NCBI GenBank assembly: GCA_905250075.1
Contig: CAJNOP010000020.1
Coordinates: forward strand, 2,536,862 to 2,600,861
Length of the DNA: 64,000 bases
Direction: 5' to 3'
Source: Rotaria sp. Silwood1
Lineage: Eukaryota; Rotifera; Eurotatoria; Philodinida; Philodinidae
Positions 25,669-37,462 of the stretch are shown piece after piece. The notes beneath the pieces are model-generated. The model saw only the letters and a program-made list of their open reading frames with translations, searched no databases and was not told the origin of the DNA. Position 1 is the stretch's first letter; each line of letters begins with the position of its first letter. Made by a program: the position numbers and the translations under genes.

Positions 25669-27926
25669 TTATTTAATAAAACGTTTTGGTAATAATGGTT
25701 TATTCGGATTTAATGCCAGATCATGTGGAATTTCACCATTGGTTACTAATGGTTCAAGTTTCGATGGACGAGGTGATTGAGATTTTCGAGTTGTTCCTGA
25801 TACATCAGAATTACGAGGAACCTAGGAAACAACAAATATTCATAAAACTTTTATAGAGTTGTTTGAATAATGTGTTATTATTGAGAAAATTCAAAATATT
25901 TTAGCTACACTCATAAGCCTTATCTGTTGGTTTTTCATATTTAGCTAACGAGATCGAGTTTAATTTGTAACCTTATTTATCAAGTTCGATAAATTATTCA
26001 TACTTTCGATTTTATTTCAACTGAAAAACTAAGGAATAGCTCAAAATAATTTCTTAATAGATTGCATTCAGATGAAAATGAAGATCTTCAAATAGACAGT
26101 AATAACAGCAATATTTGTTTTTTGTAATAAACATGAAGGAATAATTACTAAATCATAATATGTTATATTAATATATATTAAGTTTTAGACATTGTGTATA
26201 TACGTCATTTTCCAGCTAAATATTAAGAAACTTTTGAACCTAATACAGTTTGAATTTAATCAATTGATTTCAACATGATTCTAAAAATTGACTCTCTATA
26301 AAAAGATAGATGTAACCCTTTCTCGTATTATCATATTCCTATACCAAAATTGAATTGTTTAAAAACTGAATATCTCAATCCAAATTTACTGTAGGCAACT
26401 CACATGTTGAATATGTAAATTTCGCAATAAAAATGATAATTTCATTCGAGTATAGGATTCTTTTGTAACTTACAATATAAAAGTTACCATTCTAAGTGGA
26501 TTACTATTACTTTTATAAATCGAAGAATATAATTTCTATCTATGAGAGTATGACAATTATGATACAAACAAGCGGTTTATAACGAATTCGGTAAAGATTT
26601 TAAAGAAAGTTGTTTAGTAGAAAACATATTTTGACTATTTTTAATATTATAATTTTAATTATTCATTGATTAAAAGAATAATTGAATAGTTCTACATAGA
26701 TTATAATACAGCACCTATTTTCCATAGATCTGGTTCAAACAACACATTTTCACATGTTTATCATTCGAATCAAGTTGAATTCACTTTCTTAATGAACAAC
26801 TTTTAGCATGAGAAAACTGAATTATTCTGATATCAAGCAAAATATCGATTGCGAATGTCGAAAGAGCGACAAACTTTTGATAGGATCCATATAGTTTTGC
26901 AAGATTAAAGAAAAAAAAAATGAAACAAAAAACTTACAAATTTTGTATTATACGCTAAAGGATTAATTACACCGACATTGGAAGACGGAGCATTCGTAAA
27001 AACTTTATTAAAATTCGTTTCTCGATTGACTAATTCCATTTTAAGATATTTCTTTTCATCCTAGAAAACAAAAAAAAATATATTTAATAAATTTATATAA
27101 AATAAATCAATAAAAAAAAAAAGGAATAATTACATGAATCTTTTTTAATTGTTCTTGATAAGAAGAAATTGTTTGTTGAAGTGTAGTTATTAATTCTAAA
27201 TCTTCTGATCGTGATTCACGATTACGATATCGTTCATCAGCTTCATCAAGTCTATTTAAAAAAAACAAAAAGAAAATAATTCCATAAATAAAAAAAATCA
27301 TTTATATTTTGATTTACTTTGATTGAAGTTCAGAAATATGTAGTTTAAGTAATTCATGTGCTTTAGCAAATTCATCTAATAATTTTTTTTCTTCATTTTC
27401 ATGTGTACGTAAAAGATCACGAATTTTTTCTTCATTTTCATTACGTAATTTCTCTTCACGATTTCTGACAAAAAAAACAAAACAAACAATTAATCATAAT
27501 AAAATCAATTTCATTTGATTTTTTGTTTTTGTCTCATTTTTATACTTAATCTCTTTTTGTGCTTCATTTCGAACACGTTGTAATTCTTTACTACGCATAT
27601 CAATATCATAACGTAATTGTTCAATCTGTTCTTGAAGTTCATTTAAATCTCGTAAACAATTATCAATACGTGATTGTTTTATATTAAGATCACTAGTAAG
27701 ATCTTCAATACGTAAATCAGCTTCACGCTCCTATATATATGATATTAAGATAAAGCAAAAAAAGAAAATTGTTTGTTTGTTTTTATTTTTGGACAAACTT
27801 TTATTTTAGTTAATTCAAGAGCACGATCTAATTGTAGACGAACAGCAGCTAATTCTTTGCTATGTGCTCGTTCTTTTTCTTCTAATTCCGTTGAATATGT
27901 TCGTGATATATCTTTTCGTAATTGTT
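25669..27926 (-). CDS. FAM184-type coiled-coil protein, 3' part only
   Basis: Exons (high to low) 27926-27799, 27730-27546, 27464-27318, 27251-27134, 27060-26938, 25821-25669, stop at 25669-25671. They encode about 280 residues of near-continuous coiled coil (LRDLNELQEQIEQLRYDID, DEFAKAHELLKLHISELQS, ITTLQQTISSYQEQLKKIH), then the tail LKMELVNRETNFNKVF..NVGVINPLAYNTKF, which I recognise as the conserved C-terminal motif of FAM184A/B (from memory of the family, not a search). The first exon found begins with two bases of a split codon, so at least one more exon lies upstream, yet 27927-30325 shows none and then a gap follows. It is either 5'-truncated or has a long 5' intron. The function of the family is poorly known. 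It is convergent with the kinase-like gene (197 bp). Confidence 0.7.
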
Positions 27927-30325
27927 CTAAATATAGAAGAATATTATTTTTACATGTATAGTTTTATATTTAATGTGAAAATTCCTTCTAAAAAAAGAGA
28001 TGCTATCAAATTTTTTCGATCATAAAAATATGATTAATTTTAATAAATTGTAGATTCAGATACTTTTGCTGAAAGTCAATCATATATTATTTTTTATCAT
28101 CTTTAATAGCAATCTCTATTTAATCTATCAAATAATATCGTTTTGCAAGTACAGTAGTCGCAAAAAAATACGACATTCAAGTAAAAAGTATCTAAACTTA
28201 AATCTATTTGCCTGATATTTTTTCTAAAAGTATAGCTTGATTAACTCTCATTTCAAGCATCAACTTGAGTTGGTAGGTTCGTCTTAATCCATTGGATTTA
28301 GAGAAAAATATTGTTTTAGTTTTTTTGACCTTAAAACAAAGGATTTACTTTGACATTTTTCTTGTTCGTTATTATTTTGAGACGCTTATATCGGTCTTTG
28401 TAGTGATAAATAAAGCTCTACATGTCTTTAATATGTTACAAATAGAAGATTTCAATTTGTTATGATTCTGAAGAGCAGTGACGTTTCAATTATGTGGGAT
28501 CATCTTTCCATAGATCTTCACCGCATCACATGGCTATAATCATGGAATTTTCAGGGAATAGTTGATTAGAACAGACAACATATTGAAGAAAATATGAAGG
28601 TAAATAATTGGAATTACAGATTAGTTTTAGACAAACTTCATTAACTTTCATGTTAAACGTATCCAAAGATAACTTCATAAATTAAGTAAACTATAATCGT
28701 TAGATATGAAAATTTTATTGGTAATAGAGATAGCCTTGTACTTGCGAATGATAGGTTAAACGCTGTTAAATTTCTCCCTAATATTGAGATATTCTCGTGT
28801 CTAAATAAAAAAGTCAATGTTGGTCTTCTAATTCCTTCATTCCAAGACCGATCAAATCCTGATTGATACTCGCAATTAGAGTTCATTGCGCTCTATTTGT
28901 TGACAAAATATGAGAGTCAATAATTTAAGATCATCTGTTTCATCGATATCTATGAAATTTTTTGTTCGTATACTTGATAAGAGCGAGAGAATCGTTAAAA
29001 GAAATAAGTCTTGTACATATTACTGTTTAAATAAAAGTATTGATTTTTATATCTTTTGCAACAATCTATCTTTTGTTGAGTAATACCTCTTAATAAAGAT
29101 AAATCAATATCGACTAATGATATAAACTGAAAAAAATACTTCTAAAGAACGCATGATCCCTTATAACTTTATTTAAAATGTGTTAACTTTTTCAAATCAA
29201 ACGGTTACACAGAATTCTTGAGAGAATGAAACGTTTCTTATAAAGATAAAACTACCTTCTAACTCTCATCTATTAATATTACTATGTTTAAGAACTTCTA
29301 TATTTTATATAATGATCATTGCAATCTTGAGAATTCATTATTATTCTTAACTTTTATTGTAATAGAAGCCTCTAGTATCCTAGCCTTGCCTAATTTTAAC
29401 TTATGAAAGCACATTAATATAAATATTTTCACCTCACAATACTCTACCATTCAAGAGATTTGCAGGGATCATGCTGCAGAATAGGATTTTTACGCGTAAA
29501 ATTTCTTTGTTGACAGAGAACTTCTTACTAGTTGATATGAGAGAAATTGTTTTTCTAGTTTTTAGTTTGTTTCATTTTCTGGATAGTTGAGGCATCAAAA
29601 ATTTTAAAATCATTCACATAGTTAAGTAGAAAACTCAGAGTTTTCCTAAAATTATCGATTAATTGTGAAATCTGATCTTCTCATCTAAAAGACCTTACAT
29701 TAGAGTCTGGTGGTTTCAAAAAATATCCGTAACTGAAACCATGATTCCGGTTCCTAAAAATCGAAACCCGGACCGTTCATCTAATGTTGGACATCAAGCA
29801 ACTAATATTACTTTTTTCAAAGCGTTCTAAAATAAATTGGTATATCATTTTATGTGTCTTTTTCTTGATTATCATAACCACAATTAGTGTCATCTGTAAT
29901 TTTTTTAAATTTCATAATCATTGTTATTATTGCATCTATACAGAGCTTTTGATTACAATTCGAGATTGTAAACGATGAGTTATTACACACGGATAGCATC
30001 AGCACATGAAAATCTATTTTAAAAAAGCACGATAATAATATCAGCGTGTTCAAGAGTTACGTAATTTCATTTTTTTATATTGTGTCAATTATATCTTCTT
30101 AATAATAAAATCAAATACTATGCAATTTTTATCATACATAGAGTCCATTTAGATCTCATATCATAAAAAAATTTCATTGATTTTTCTATCGCTCAGTACT
30201 GTGTTATTCTAAACATATAAAATTGCTACGAAATTTCAAAAATGGAAATTTTTTTGAGGTTTACCTAATAGTTTAGCATTTTAGTATGAAACAAAGTGAT
30301 TTAGAAATAAATGTCCTACAAATAA
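27927..30325. other. Non-coding stretch upstream of FAM184-type gene
   Basis: No exon with typical flanking short introns was found on either strand. The composition resembles the long introns elsewhere in the window. Part of it (about 29430-29620) is similar to the long ELP3 intron. It may be a long 5' intron of the coiled-coil gene or intergenic DNA. Confidence 0.5.
29430..29620. repeat. Dispersed repeat copy, pair of 41360-41560
   Basis: The blocks CTACCATTCAAGAGATTTGC, AGGGATCATGCTGCAGAA and TTTCATTTTCTGG match TTACCGTTCATGAGATTTTC, AGGGATCAATCTGCAGAA and ATGGTTTTCTGG at 41360-41560, in the same order. The copies are diverged, with no open frame. Confidence 0.55.
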
Positions 30326-30425
30326 NNNNNNNNNNNNNNNNNNNNNNNNNNNNNNNNNNNNNNNNNNNNNNNNNNNNNNNNNNNNNNNNNNNNNNNNNNN
30401 NNNNNNNNNNNNNNNNNNNNNNNNN
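30326..30425. other. Assembly gap of exactly 100 N
   Basis: One run of 100 undetermined bases. A round 100 usually marks a scaffold join of unknown true length, so the order and distance of features on each side are not guaranteed. Confidence 0.99.
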
Positions 30426-30678
30426 GTTTGTTCGTGTTTAGAAAGCATGCAGTTGTCGCTAAGATAAGGTTCAGGAACTACGGTAACGTTGGAACTTGTG
30501 ATTCAAAATTTGTTAGAATCAGATTTTTCCGGTTTTTGTTAACATGTGAAAGACTATTTTGCTATTGATTTCCGATGTTCACGGGATTTATGATTTAGAA
30601 ACATTAGCAACAATTCTTCAATTGACGGATTGCTAGTCATCACAACGGAGCTATGAGTTTTGATCTTATACTTTTCAT

Positions 30679-30869
30679 GTAGTGGCGGAGCCAGGATTTT
30701 GGGCTGGAGGGGGCGGAGAGACGACTCAGCCGGCTTTTGGGCACTTTTCAGCCCCCCCCCCCCCCTTCGCGAATAAAATCCATGCTTCAAAAATTTTCCT
30801 AGGGGAGGGGGGCACAAAAGTGTCTGAAGGGGCACAGCATCACCCAGTCATCTCCTGACTCCATCACTA
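30679..30869. mobile_element. Small hAT-like non-autonomous element (MITE)
   Basis: About 191 bp bounded by imperfect inverted ends: TAGTGGCGGAGCCAGGA on the left, and TAGTGATGGAGTCAGGA as the reverse complement of the right end. The GTGGCGGAGCCAGG-type terminus resembles ends of hAT-like miniature elements in many animals and plants (family knowledge). The inside is GC-rich, with a run of 14 C at 30752-30765 facing G-rich tracts (GGAGGGGGCGG, GGGGAGGGGGGC). No clear 8-bp target duplication was found, so ends may be off by a few bases. It carries no open frame. Confidence 0.6.
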
Positions 30870-32574
30870 ATTATTGTGGAAGTTCTGCCAACTGGTACGT
30901 CATGCACGTAGGCTAACATCGAGATATTGAGAAACTTAAAAATATGAAGTCGGTATAAAGGTTGAATGTTACTGATCATTTTATCTTGTTATCGCAAGTA
31001 GAAGGCTTATAGAAATTGAGAAGTCTGTCAGTTCGGTGAAGTAATGATTTCAAATAAGAAAACATCGAGCTTATCAATCCTTATAAAGAAACTGGATCTA
31101 TATTGAAAAAGTCTAAGTAAAGCAAAACATCGAGATGTTGTTGGATAAAATAAGCTAGTTTATATTAACTACTTTTAAATTATGGTGTTTTGTTATAGAC
31201 AGTTTTCTAAGGCATATATTTTTTTATGGATGATCAGAATTTTCATTCACTGTTGATTTTATAATTAACAAATGAAATTATCAAGAAGAGGTAAGAAAAA
31301 CATTTTCTCGAATGTGTTCTTTTTTAACATAAACTTCTGTTTTCATTTTGTATAGCTCCTTCTTAGTTGTGTTCGTAACCCATAACTGCTCTAGCAGTTT
31401 CAAACTTCATTGAAATGTAAGACTAAATAAGTAGACAATGATTATTTTTTATTGTATTATTGTACAGTATTTCTACGAATGACAACAACATGTGAGTATT
31501 GTTTGATTTTGTTTTGCTGTTATATATATTCTATATTAGATAAACCAGATTATTTGATAGCCATTGGAATTTTTCACGTAGACGTTGACAAACACAACGT
31601 ATTTTGAAGACCAATGTTTTTAATTCTTTGTAAAAATTTTAGTTATATTATTCAACACAATCCATTCGATCAGCATTCAATGATTAAGAAGTTAATGATA
31701 CAATTAAAATCTAAAGTATTGAAAGAAATTATTTTAAGTTAGCAAGTAAGTCTTTTAGAAATTGTCTGTGTACCTTTTTTTTGTTGAGTTATTTTATGAA
31801 AAATTTTGCAGTTTCCGAGTTTACAAACATATATATCACTCATTTTATTCAGTTTTTCGTCATATCTCACTATGTTTTTTATTCACTTTTTTTTATATTA
31901 CATTAATATTACAAACATTTATGTGCAACTAACTTTTTACACAACTTTGATACTTTGTTCCTTAATACTTCGACTGATTTACGAGCTACTCATTCTAGAA
32001 ATTATTGCATTCTGAGATGAATGGTGCGTATTTAGAATGTATATCTTTGATAAAATAATTTCATATTTTTTTACTTCAATTTTACTTTTTTTTCAAGCTT
32101 AACTGAACATCATTTGAGGAAATATTGTAAAAGTTGTTGACTTTGCTTTAAAAAGTGTTAAGTTGATTTGTTAGCTCAAGTGTCTAGGAAAGATAAATGT
32201 CAAAGACTTAGCTTATCTAATTGGTCTTCATGTCACTAGAAGCGAGTAAGACACTCGAGTGTCTAAAATCGATCATCCGTCGACACTTGAAGTGTATAAA
32301 ATAGAGATATATCAACTAGTCGAAATGAGCACAATGTGTTTTCTAAAGGCGGACGAACTATCTTCTCTACACACTTCATATATCTTGATTTTTTAGAGTG
32401 AACGATTATTAAGGACAGTCATAGTCTTGTTTTCATGCTGTATAATGACATTTTCTGTCTCTCGACTTTCTCATCAATTTATTCGGTGACTGATAGAATC
32501 TTGTTCTTTGCTTTGTGAATTCGTCATGTTCTGATCGTTTCTCATAATTTCCGGTGCATTTTCACACAACTATA

Positions 32575-33240
32575 TATTTCGTTGTGTTCGCACGTCACTA
32601 AGGTATCGGACCTATACTGCGCATGATTTCTGAATAGTTTTCTGGACAATATCTACCAGAACCATTCTTATATACTCGTTGGTGTAGAATTTAGGCGCAA
32701 CTATTACACACGAGCGAGTGTGGAGTTCACGCATCTACAGTTTGCACACTAAAACAAAGAGTTTTATTCGCAGTTTTTTAAAAATAAACATGCACTAGTG
32801 AGAGTCACAGTCCAAAAAAAAAGAGGAGTGATATAAAGATATCTCACGAATATTGTTGGTTCGATTGATGAAATGCATAAGTTTAAGAAACCTCTGACGT
32901 GAGTATGATGAATGGGATCTTTGATTTAGCTCAGATGCTTTTTCCACCTAGATACTACTACTTTTACTTAGTAAGATATCATGAGTCACATATTCTCCGC
33001 TGTTTATTTACGCCATGCATCAATCACCAATTGCATATTATTGATGTCAATTGTGTATCGTAATATGAGATAAATTTATCTTTTCTGATCTACACACCAA
33101 TTTACTCGTCATATTTTTGCAAGTGATGGGGAACAGTTCACTTTTCCCATGGGGAATCAACTGAAATACGTGGAATACTTGCGCTTTGATAGTGTCGTAC
33201 TTCATCACATATACAAAATTAATATCTATTGTTTTCAAAA
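32575..33240. repeat. Diverged tandem duplication, unit A
   Basis: Aligns with 33610-34300 at a steady offset of about 1040-1046 bp. Shared blocks: CTTATATACTCGTTGGTGT / CTTATATACTCGTTAGTGT, GATATAAAGATATCTCA / GATATAGAAATATCTCA, GGGGAATCAACTGAAA / GCGGAATCAACTAAAA, and ACGTGGAATACT in both. Similarity ends where unit B runs into the M35 gene. No coding potential seen. Confidence 0.75.
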
Positions 33241-33609
33241 GAAAAGCAAATCTGTAATTGCTTTTTCAGTTTTTGTCCAGTATGGCAAGAATAAATGTAT
33301 ATTCATTTGAAGATCTTCTTAATTAAGTCTAATTTATCAATATTCCAGTGCTACATTTAACATTTCTTAAAACTTTTTGCAACAAAATAGATTCAATCTT
33401 GTTACTTCAACATAGCAATGAAGATATACAGGCTCTTTTGCAAATAAAAGTGTGATTTTAAATATTGGTATCCTTTTCTAACTAGGCCCGATCAAAAGTT
33501 CTGATCACAATGCTTAACATTTTATAAAATAGTTGATACCGAAAGTTTTATTGCATGAATACATAATAGAATGTCTCATTTAAAATAATGTATAGAGTCT
33601 GTGTGAGTG

Positions 33610-34300
33610 TTATCTGTACACTCACACACAAGATCACATCCATAAACAATGTGGTGTCTAGTTTTTGCCTGATTTCTCAACAAAATACCTAACAAAAATT
33701 GCTCAAACTCTTCTTATATACTCGTTAGTGTGGGATTTTTTATGTAGATGTTACATACGGGTGGGTATGGAATACACAAATCCACAGTTCACATACTAAT
33801 TCAAAGAGTTAGATCATCGATTATTTTAAGAACAAAGATGATCTAATAAGAGCCACAGTCAACAAGAGAAATGATATAGAAATATCTCATAAATGTGGTG
33901 CTTTCGAATGATGAAACGCTCAAATCTAAGTAGCTTTTGTGTGTGACGAAACAGTCTGTGATTCACCTCTGATATTTATCTTACCTAGAGGTTACTACCT
34001 TTGCTTAAAAAGATACTATGCGTCATATTTTTGTTCTTTGTTTATTTACCCTATAGATCAATCATGAGTTCGCGTGTTAGTGACATCACTTGTGTTTAGT
34101 CATGCGCAAAAATATTATCCTTTGTTGAGTTACATTCCAAGTGACTCATAATATCTTCTCAGGTGATGAGGGAAGGCCTACTATTCCCATGCGGAATCAA
34201 CTAAAACACGTGGAATACTCACACGTTGACAGTATCGTAATTCATCTTGTATATCAGTGTAGTGCAGCATCTTTTCTGTGTATATACACAAACAAATTTC
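33610..34300. repeat. Diverged tandem duplication, unit B
   Basis: The second unit ends about 40 bp before the start of the broken M35 metallopeptidase gene and so forms its 5' flank. It is collinear with unit A, with indels of a few bases. It probably includes the old promoter of the peptidase gene (inference from position). Confidence 0.75.
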
Positions 34301-34335
34301 TAACGTACAGATATCTTAGAAAACGTTGAACTACT

Positions 34336-35439
34336 ATGATCAAGCGACATATCGTTTCGTACATTGCGATTGCACTGGTGGTAGTTAAAGTCTATGCAGA
34401 CGGCTTGCAAGTTAGAATAGTTTCTGCACGGTCGATGTTTAGAAAAACGCAGGACGTATCAGTGAACGTACAATACAGCAATACTGGTCAGGAACCAATA
34501 TATATTCATAAATGGTGTTTACCAGACAATGAATTACACGATCCACTATTCAAAGTAACCTGTATTATGCTTCAGTTAAGTATGTCGGTCCACTGATTAA
34601 AAGACGCACACCGACTCCTGATGATGTGACTCCTCTAGCACCTGGCAAAACTATATCCTTTTTCGTTCGATTATCATCAGCATAGAATATAACCAAGATT
34701 TGCAATTATTCAATCCAATATAGTATGTCAACTAAGCATGTTGTCTTTATGCATGCTCAAACATTGTAGACTATCCTTGCCAAGTCCGTTAGTAACTTTC
34801 AATCCGACATAAAGTCGGATAATATTCAATTGACCATCGAAGGTCGTCCGAATATCCAACGTGAACAAAAGCAATTTTTGAATGTGCGTGAAAACGCAGC
34901 CACTCTCAATTATGTTTCTTGTTCGGCAACTCAAGTATCCCAGATTATCTCTGTGGTCTCTTCGGCTCTTAGCTATGCTGATAATTCTTTCAATTATTTG
35001 CGTATCATGGCACTCTGTGGAACAAATCGGTATAAAACTTGGTTTGGTATATTTATGTTGGAGAATTGGAATATGTTAAAGAAACACTATCAAAAATGTG
35101 CTTGATTCACACGTTGTAACTTTCGATTGTGAATTCAACGATGTCGGTATTGATGCTTATGTTTACGGGAACGAGTCGTACATAATTCATTTATGTCCTG
35201 TGTTTTAGTTCGTTCCAGTGACAGGTACTGGCTCAAAAGCTGGTACACTTATTCACGAAATCTCACACTTCACAATGGTCGCTGGTACTCACGATGATGC
35301 ATATGGTCAGACGGCATCTGAAAATTTGGCTATGAGCGATTCATCCAAAGCCATCATGAATGCAGCTAGTCATGCATATTTTGCTGAGAACAATCCTCCG
35401 CTCCTATTGAGAAGCTGCAAAATTTTCGGAATTAACTGA
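34336..35439 (+). pseudogene. Broken M35 (deuterolysin-type) Asp-zincin metallopeptidase
   Basis: The N-terminus is intact: signal peptide (MIKRHIVSYIAIALVVV) and a beta-sandwich prodomain-like start (VQYSNTGQEPIYIHKWCLP). Later blocks typical of M35 include YVGPLIKRRTPTPDD, LAPGKTISFFVRLSSA, YVSCSATQ, GTNRYKTWFG, and the catalytic zone AGTLIHEISHF with GTHDDAYGQ (HExxH plus the GTxDxxYG third ligand) and ends AENNPPL. The frame is broken by a shift near 34560, TAG at 34683 and 34767, a second shift at or near the A5 run at 35092-35096, and TAG at 35206; the final stop is TGA 35437-35439. No introns are apparent, unlike its neighbours. M35 enzymes are secreted and mainly fungal, with bacterial members; horizontal acquisition followed by decay is my inference. 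Confidence 0.9.
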
Positions 35440-37462
35440 GAACTGTTTTTTTTTGCGTGGACAATCTTTAGTGCATGCCATACTATTCATTTCCTTCCGT
35501 AAGAAGAAGATCTGATTTTAATTTTCTTCTTCTTTGACTAAGGATTTAAGGATAAACATGATAAATTTTACAGTAGATTTGTAATCTTTGAATCAGTGAA
35601 TTGTATTTTATTATTCTATAGAGTTTCATTAATAACTAAATCTTTTCTTTTTGTGTGTCAACTTTTAGACAGTTGTGTTGTCATATATCAAGACATACGA
35701 TAATGATTCACGCGCATAAAAATAATTTAAAGAACGAAAAAAGTAAACATCCATTTGTTTCTCTCACTAGAAACATTACGGAAATCTCTACAATGAGTAG
35801 AGTCATTATTGTGAACGCCTATTATACTGATAATCTCTCTCGATGAAAATGTATCAATCAGTGCTTTATTTTCAGTTTCGCTTTTTTTGTCTTATTCTCT
35901 CCTGATATATTATGAGTCGTACAGAGAAAACAATTCTATTTAGTGTAGGTTGATGGATAGCAACAGTTAAGAATTCTCTCACTAATAATTAACATTAATT
36001 TGTGTCTTTTATAATGTCTTTCTAATTGATCCAGTTTATTTCATAATTATTACTAAGTTTGTCTTCCATGAGAGCAGATTTTATTTAGTTTTTTGTGAAA
36101 TATTCCATCCCGTCTTCTTTAGAATAATGTATATCTACTGGGTATGGGATGTAGGATGTGGATGCGCGGGTGTTACCAGCTCACTCACGCACAAGCTCAT
36201 ATATCTATACCCACACCTTATAGATTTATATGCAAACAACGAGAAAAGAAAAGTTGTTGAATTCAGAAACATACGATTGAATAGCTTTCAGTATTTTATC
36301 TAGACCAACTAGATATGACAATAAAAATATTCGATCATTTTTGGCAAGATAACGGAACTGTATTTTTTCCCATGATGTCTAAAACGACTCTTTTACAGAG
36401 CTTGTTTGTGAAAATATTTCCCGACTTTCATGAAAATTATAGTATACGTATTATTGTGTTATATTTCAGTTATCGAGTATATTTAATAGTCTGCTTCATG
36501 AGTAACGAATCAAGAATCAATTAATCTTGTTTATGTGCCTGTTTTTATTGTAAACACATGTAGTTACCCATTAGAAATACTCAAAACTCAACATGAAACA
36601 AATCTGTACATGAATTAATCAACCAGTACGTTTCATTCGCTACAATACGAAGCCCTGACTAATATAAATCAATGACGATATGATTTAATAACTATATATC
36701 AGCGAAGCTTAACGAATACTTTATCGTGAATACTTCAAAAACTTAGCTCGATAACTAAGATTTATTTGAGGAATAATAATTAATATCAATGATTTTCTTA
36801 GGAGGATAGCAGAAATAATTGATTTCGGTTTATGTAGAGAGAAATTGCTGATAGTAGGCAAGTCTATGCAGAAATAGTATCTTTTTTGTGTTTATTCTTG
36901 CATGATCAATATATCAGTCGAATTGGAGCTAATCAATGTTGATTGTCAAAAGTTAGACCCAACGATTTCTGATATTTATTTTCGATACACTGACGGCATT
37001 TCACAGGAGAACTATACAAATGACGCTTGATATAGTCGAAGCGTATTTATAAGACAAAAATTCTTCGTTCAAATTATACTCTTCGATCCATTCTGCAAGG
37101 TTTTTTTATATCAAAAAAAAATATTTCAAGTCATTTATAAATGAGGAAAAAAGTGAAACAGTACAAGTTTATTATTCGTAAAATGATTCCATTCATATAA
37201 ATATATTTTCTTTTTTGTCGATATCGCAAAATTTCTCTATGAATAATAAATTATATTTTCAAATACCTATATGTTTTTTGTGTTATGTTTGAAAGAAGAA
37301 GAAAAAGAATGTTTAAAGACAAATGTTTTGAACTAAGAGGAGACAAGAAAAGCGATAAGTAAAATAGTGAACTAATCAATATAAACATGAATTCATTCTC
37401 CACATAACCTTATGCGGACGGATTATATTGTTTTCTTTTTTTCAAATGTCATGAGATTGATA
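35440..37462. other. Gene-free spacer after the M35 pseudogene
   Basis: No exon recognised. A short stretch at about 36130-36230 has GGGTATGGGATG and CACTCACGCACAAG blocks faintly like the 5' part of unit B (33600-33650), perhaps a further remnant of that repeat. The rest is AT-rich sequence and the 3'UTR of MVB12. Confidence 0.45.

Larger units (their letters stand above)
30426..34335. other. Gene-poor accessory block
   Basis: No gene recognised apart from the mobile-element-like segment at 30679-30869 and the diverged tandem duplication (32575-33240, 33610-34300) listed separately. Open frames such as 31806-32015 are hydrophobic by AT bias and have no support. The base composition is slightly less T-homopolymer-rich than the genic parts. 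Confidence 0.5.

Noticed and set aside
28653-28886. Minus-strand frame as the missing 5' exon of the FAM184-type gene
   Set aside because: It lacks the Glu/Lys/Leu heptad character of the other exons and has no fitting splice junction.
34560-34585. A GT...CAG pair that might be an intron rescuing the first M35 frame break
   Set aside because: It would be about 20 nt, too short, and joining it does not restore the frame; downstream stops would remain.
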